From the NCBI GenBank assembly GCA_934249265.1, contig CAKQKQ010000040.1:1-16040 (forward strand): a stretch of DNA of 16,040 bases. Reading direction: 5' to 3'. Shown here one piece after another: positions 14,520 through 16,040 of the stretch. The stretch comes from an uncultured Clostridia bacterium (lineage in GTDB: Bacteria > Bacillota > Clostridia > Christensenellales > Borkfalkiaceae). The stretch's first letter is position 1, and each line of letters opens with the position of its first letter. Made by a program: the position numbers and the translations under genes. Below the pieces are notes generated by a model, which saw nothing but the letters and a program-made list of their open reading frames with translations, ran no database searches and was not told the DNA's origin.

Positions 14520-16040
14520 TTAGTTTTCTTTTCTCTTTGCCACGAACGTTACAGCCGCAGCCATAGTCAAAAGACCGAATATAGCAAGTTCGGCATTTAC
14601 CGAGCCGCCGCAACCGGACTTTTTGCCCGAAGAGTTTTTAGTGTATTTTGCGTAAAGAGTGATATCGTGAGCGTCGGTATAATCAAGACCCGTAAATTTG
14701 TTTTTCAACTCTTTATCGGTGTACCAACCGGCGAACGTATAACCCTCTTTTGCGGGAGCGGTCATAAGCGGTTCATTGCCGCCGTCGGTATAAGTAGTAG
14801 TACCGAGAGAAGTTTCTCCGTCGTAATACGTAACCGTGCCCTTTTTAAGTTGAGTTAAAATTTCAACGTTTGCGCAGTCGGAAATGTCGAGATAGAAATA
14901 ACCTTCTTCTTCGTCCCAAAGGTCGGCATACTCGTATTCCATATTGTCATACGCAAAGCCCGTGATTTCAACCGAGGGATCTAATTTTTCAATCTTGAAC
15001 GTAAGAGACGCTTCTCTAAGTCTTTCGGTAACAGTTCCGGGGACGAAATCTTCGCCGTTTACTTGTACGTCGGTTACTCTTATAAGCGTGCTGTCGTAAG
15101 TAAAGTCAACAGTATAGCCGTAATTTACAGTCAAACTCAATTGTTTTGCGTTTGAATAACCTTTTGCTTGTAAATAGCACTTGAGTTCGGTTGCGTTTGC
15201 TTTGTACCAAACGATGTTCGTCTTCTTTGTAGAACCGTCGCTCGTCTTTACCTTAACACTCTTGGGTAAATTGCTGATGATAGTAGACATTTTGTTTTTG
15301 TCGGTGATTTTTGTGTCTACCTTGTTGATTTCGGACTGAACGTCTTGAATTTCGGTAGCGTAAGTCATACCGTCTTCGATTACCGCTTCTTCACCGTTGC
15401 AAATTTTAGTTACGTTTGCCTCGGATAAAGCAACGTCGTATACTCTTACTTCGGAAATATCAAACGAACCGAACATTGTGTTTGCATTGCCGTCGCTTTC
15501 GCATTGTCCGTTTAAGCAGAAAGTATATCTGTTGAGGTCGCCCATAGAGAAGAACACTTTAGCGTCGTCTTTTACAAGCGTGGTTTGCAATTCGCCGTTG
15601 TAATATATACCAATAGAACTTGTGTCGGCGTCTGCACTAATCGTCAAAGTGTGCCAATTTCCGTTTACTTCTGCAGAAATCGTACTTCTGTTGGTTTGAG
15701 TCCATTGCGCCGCGTCTTCGCTTGTAACGTCTTCATACGGAGCACCCAATTGAGAATACGGTTGATATTCGATTGCGGTCGCCCAAGGAGCGATACCCAT
15801 CGATTGATTATATCTACCCGTTTGAAGAAGATAATAAGAACCGTTATTTGCGGGGATATCTACGCCTCTGAATTGAATTGACAAAGTGAACGAACCGGGA
15901 ATTAAGTCGGAAAAGTCTCTCGAATCGCTTTCGGAAAAACGAGGAGCGTAAAGTATACCGCCACGTAAATTTCCTTCTTCGTTGCAAGTTCTTCTGAGTT
16001 TAGCAAAAGTTTTGCCCTCTTCTTCGCCCCAATCTACGCC
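14520..16040 (-). CDS. Large cell-surface protein, C-terminal part: LamG-like, Ig-like, InlB repeat, membrane anchor
   Basis: The frame is open to the window edge (506 residues visible), so the start lies upstream. A TTG at 15884 falls inside the first domain and is not a real start. A LamG/concanavalin-like beta-sandwich covers about 15385-15955, with landmarks LYAPRF, GNWHTLTISAD, GIYYNGELQ and ISEVRVYD. A stretch with NLPKSVKVKTSDGS and IVWYKAN resembles a bacterial Ig-like (Big_4) domain. An InlB-type Listeria-Bacteroides repeat follows at about 14634-14840 (GYTFAGWYTDKEL, YAKYTKN). The C-terminus is SSGKKSGCGGS, a hydrophobic helix and the basic end KRKEN, with no LPXTG motif. It is probably a surface protein that binds glycan or substrate, held in the membrane by this tail. 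It lies upstream of the ABC operon on the same strand. Any catalytic domain would be outside the window. It is not a solute-binding protein in the part seen. Confidence 0.8.
   Translation of the reverse strand, partial: GVDWGEEEGKTFAKLRRTCNEEGNLRGGILYAPRFSESDSRDFSDLIPGSFTLSIQFRGVDIPANNGSYYLLQTGRYNQSMGIAPWATAIEYQPYSQLGAPYEDVTSEDAAQWTQTNRSTISAEVNGNWHTLTISADADTSSIGIYYNGELQTTLVKDDAKVFFSMGDLNRYTFCLNGQCESDGNANTMFGSFDISEVRVYDVALSEANVTKICNGEEAVIEDGMTYATEIQDVQSEINKVDTKITDKNKMSTIISNLPKSVKVKTSDGSTKKTNIVWYKANATELKCYLQAKGYSNAKQLSLTVNYGYTVDFTYDSTLIRVTDVQVNGEDFVPGTVTERLREASLTFKIEKLDPSVEITGFAYDNMEYEYADLWDEEEGYFYLDISDCANVEILTQLKKGTVTYYDGETSLGTTTYTDGGNEPLMTAPAKEGYTFAGWYTDKELKNKFTGLDYTDAHDITLYAKYTKNSSGKKSGCGGSVNAELAIFGLLTMAAAVTFVAKRKEN

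Noticed and set aside
15882..15884. TTG as a start codon for the surface protein
   Set aside because: The frame continues open to the window edge with LamG-type sequence upstream (LYAPRF and following), so the codon is internal.
1..16040. CRISPR arrays, tRNA or rRNA genes, insertion sequences or phage genes
   Set aside because: No regularly spaced repeats, cloverleaf patterns, transposase-like frames or terminal inverted repeats were seen on either strand.

Overview
All genes in this window lie on the minus strand, so the DNA is transcribed from high to low coordinates. The content suggests a low-to-moderate-GC Gram-positive anaerobe, probably an uncultured gut Clostridia/Firmicutes member. 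The reasons are strong GAGG-type Shine-Dalgarno sites, lipoboxes ending in Cys, an LplB/YtcP-type sugar ABC permease pair, an InlB-type repeat in a membrane-anchored surface protein, and no SusC/SusD genes. The taxon is inferred from gene style only.

Layout in transcription order. (1) 16040-14520: the C-terminal part of a large surface protein with a LamG-like domain, an Ig-like stretch, one InlB-type repeat and a C-terminal membrane anchor. (2) A perfect 14-bp hairpin at 14472-14503. (3) 14426-10834: a tight operon of two sugar ABC permeases and a beta-helix lipoprotein (GH28-like copy D). The permease stop codon overlaps the lipoprotein ribosome binding site. (4) A 243-bp AT-rich gap with direct repeats. 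(5) 10590-5469: three more paralogous beta-helix lipoproteins (C, B, A). C and B are 11 nt apart, and B and A are separated by a second perfect hairpin. (6) 5317-929: a cytoplasmic GH36-type alpha-galactosidase, an exported SGNH/GDSL lipoprotein esterase and a GH43-type glycosidase. (7) 765-13: the first half of an MFS permease whose frame breaks just before the window edge. No gap between genes exceeds 300 bases. No RNA gene, CRISPR array, transposase or regulator gene was found.

Together these genes look like a Gram-positive polysaccharide utilisation locus. Four surface-tethered beta-helix enzymes would cut a polysaccharide outside the cell, an SGNH esterase would remove acyl groups, and ABC and MFS transporters would import products. 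Intracellular GH36 and GH43 enzymes would finish the oligosaccharides. The substrate is not fixed by the sequence. Alpha-galactosyl and arabinosyl or xylosyl decorations would fit, as in plant cell-wall or mucilage glycans.

The most interesting part is the four-copy beta-helix family. It keeps the three GH28-like aspartates, but by eye it lacks the GH28 histidine motif and the RIK motif that binds galacturonate. It may therefore be a glycosidase group with a different specificity. No solute-binding protein gene lies next to the permeases.
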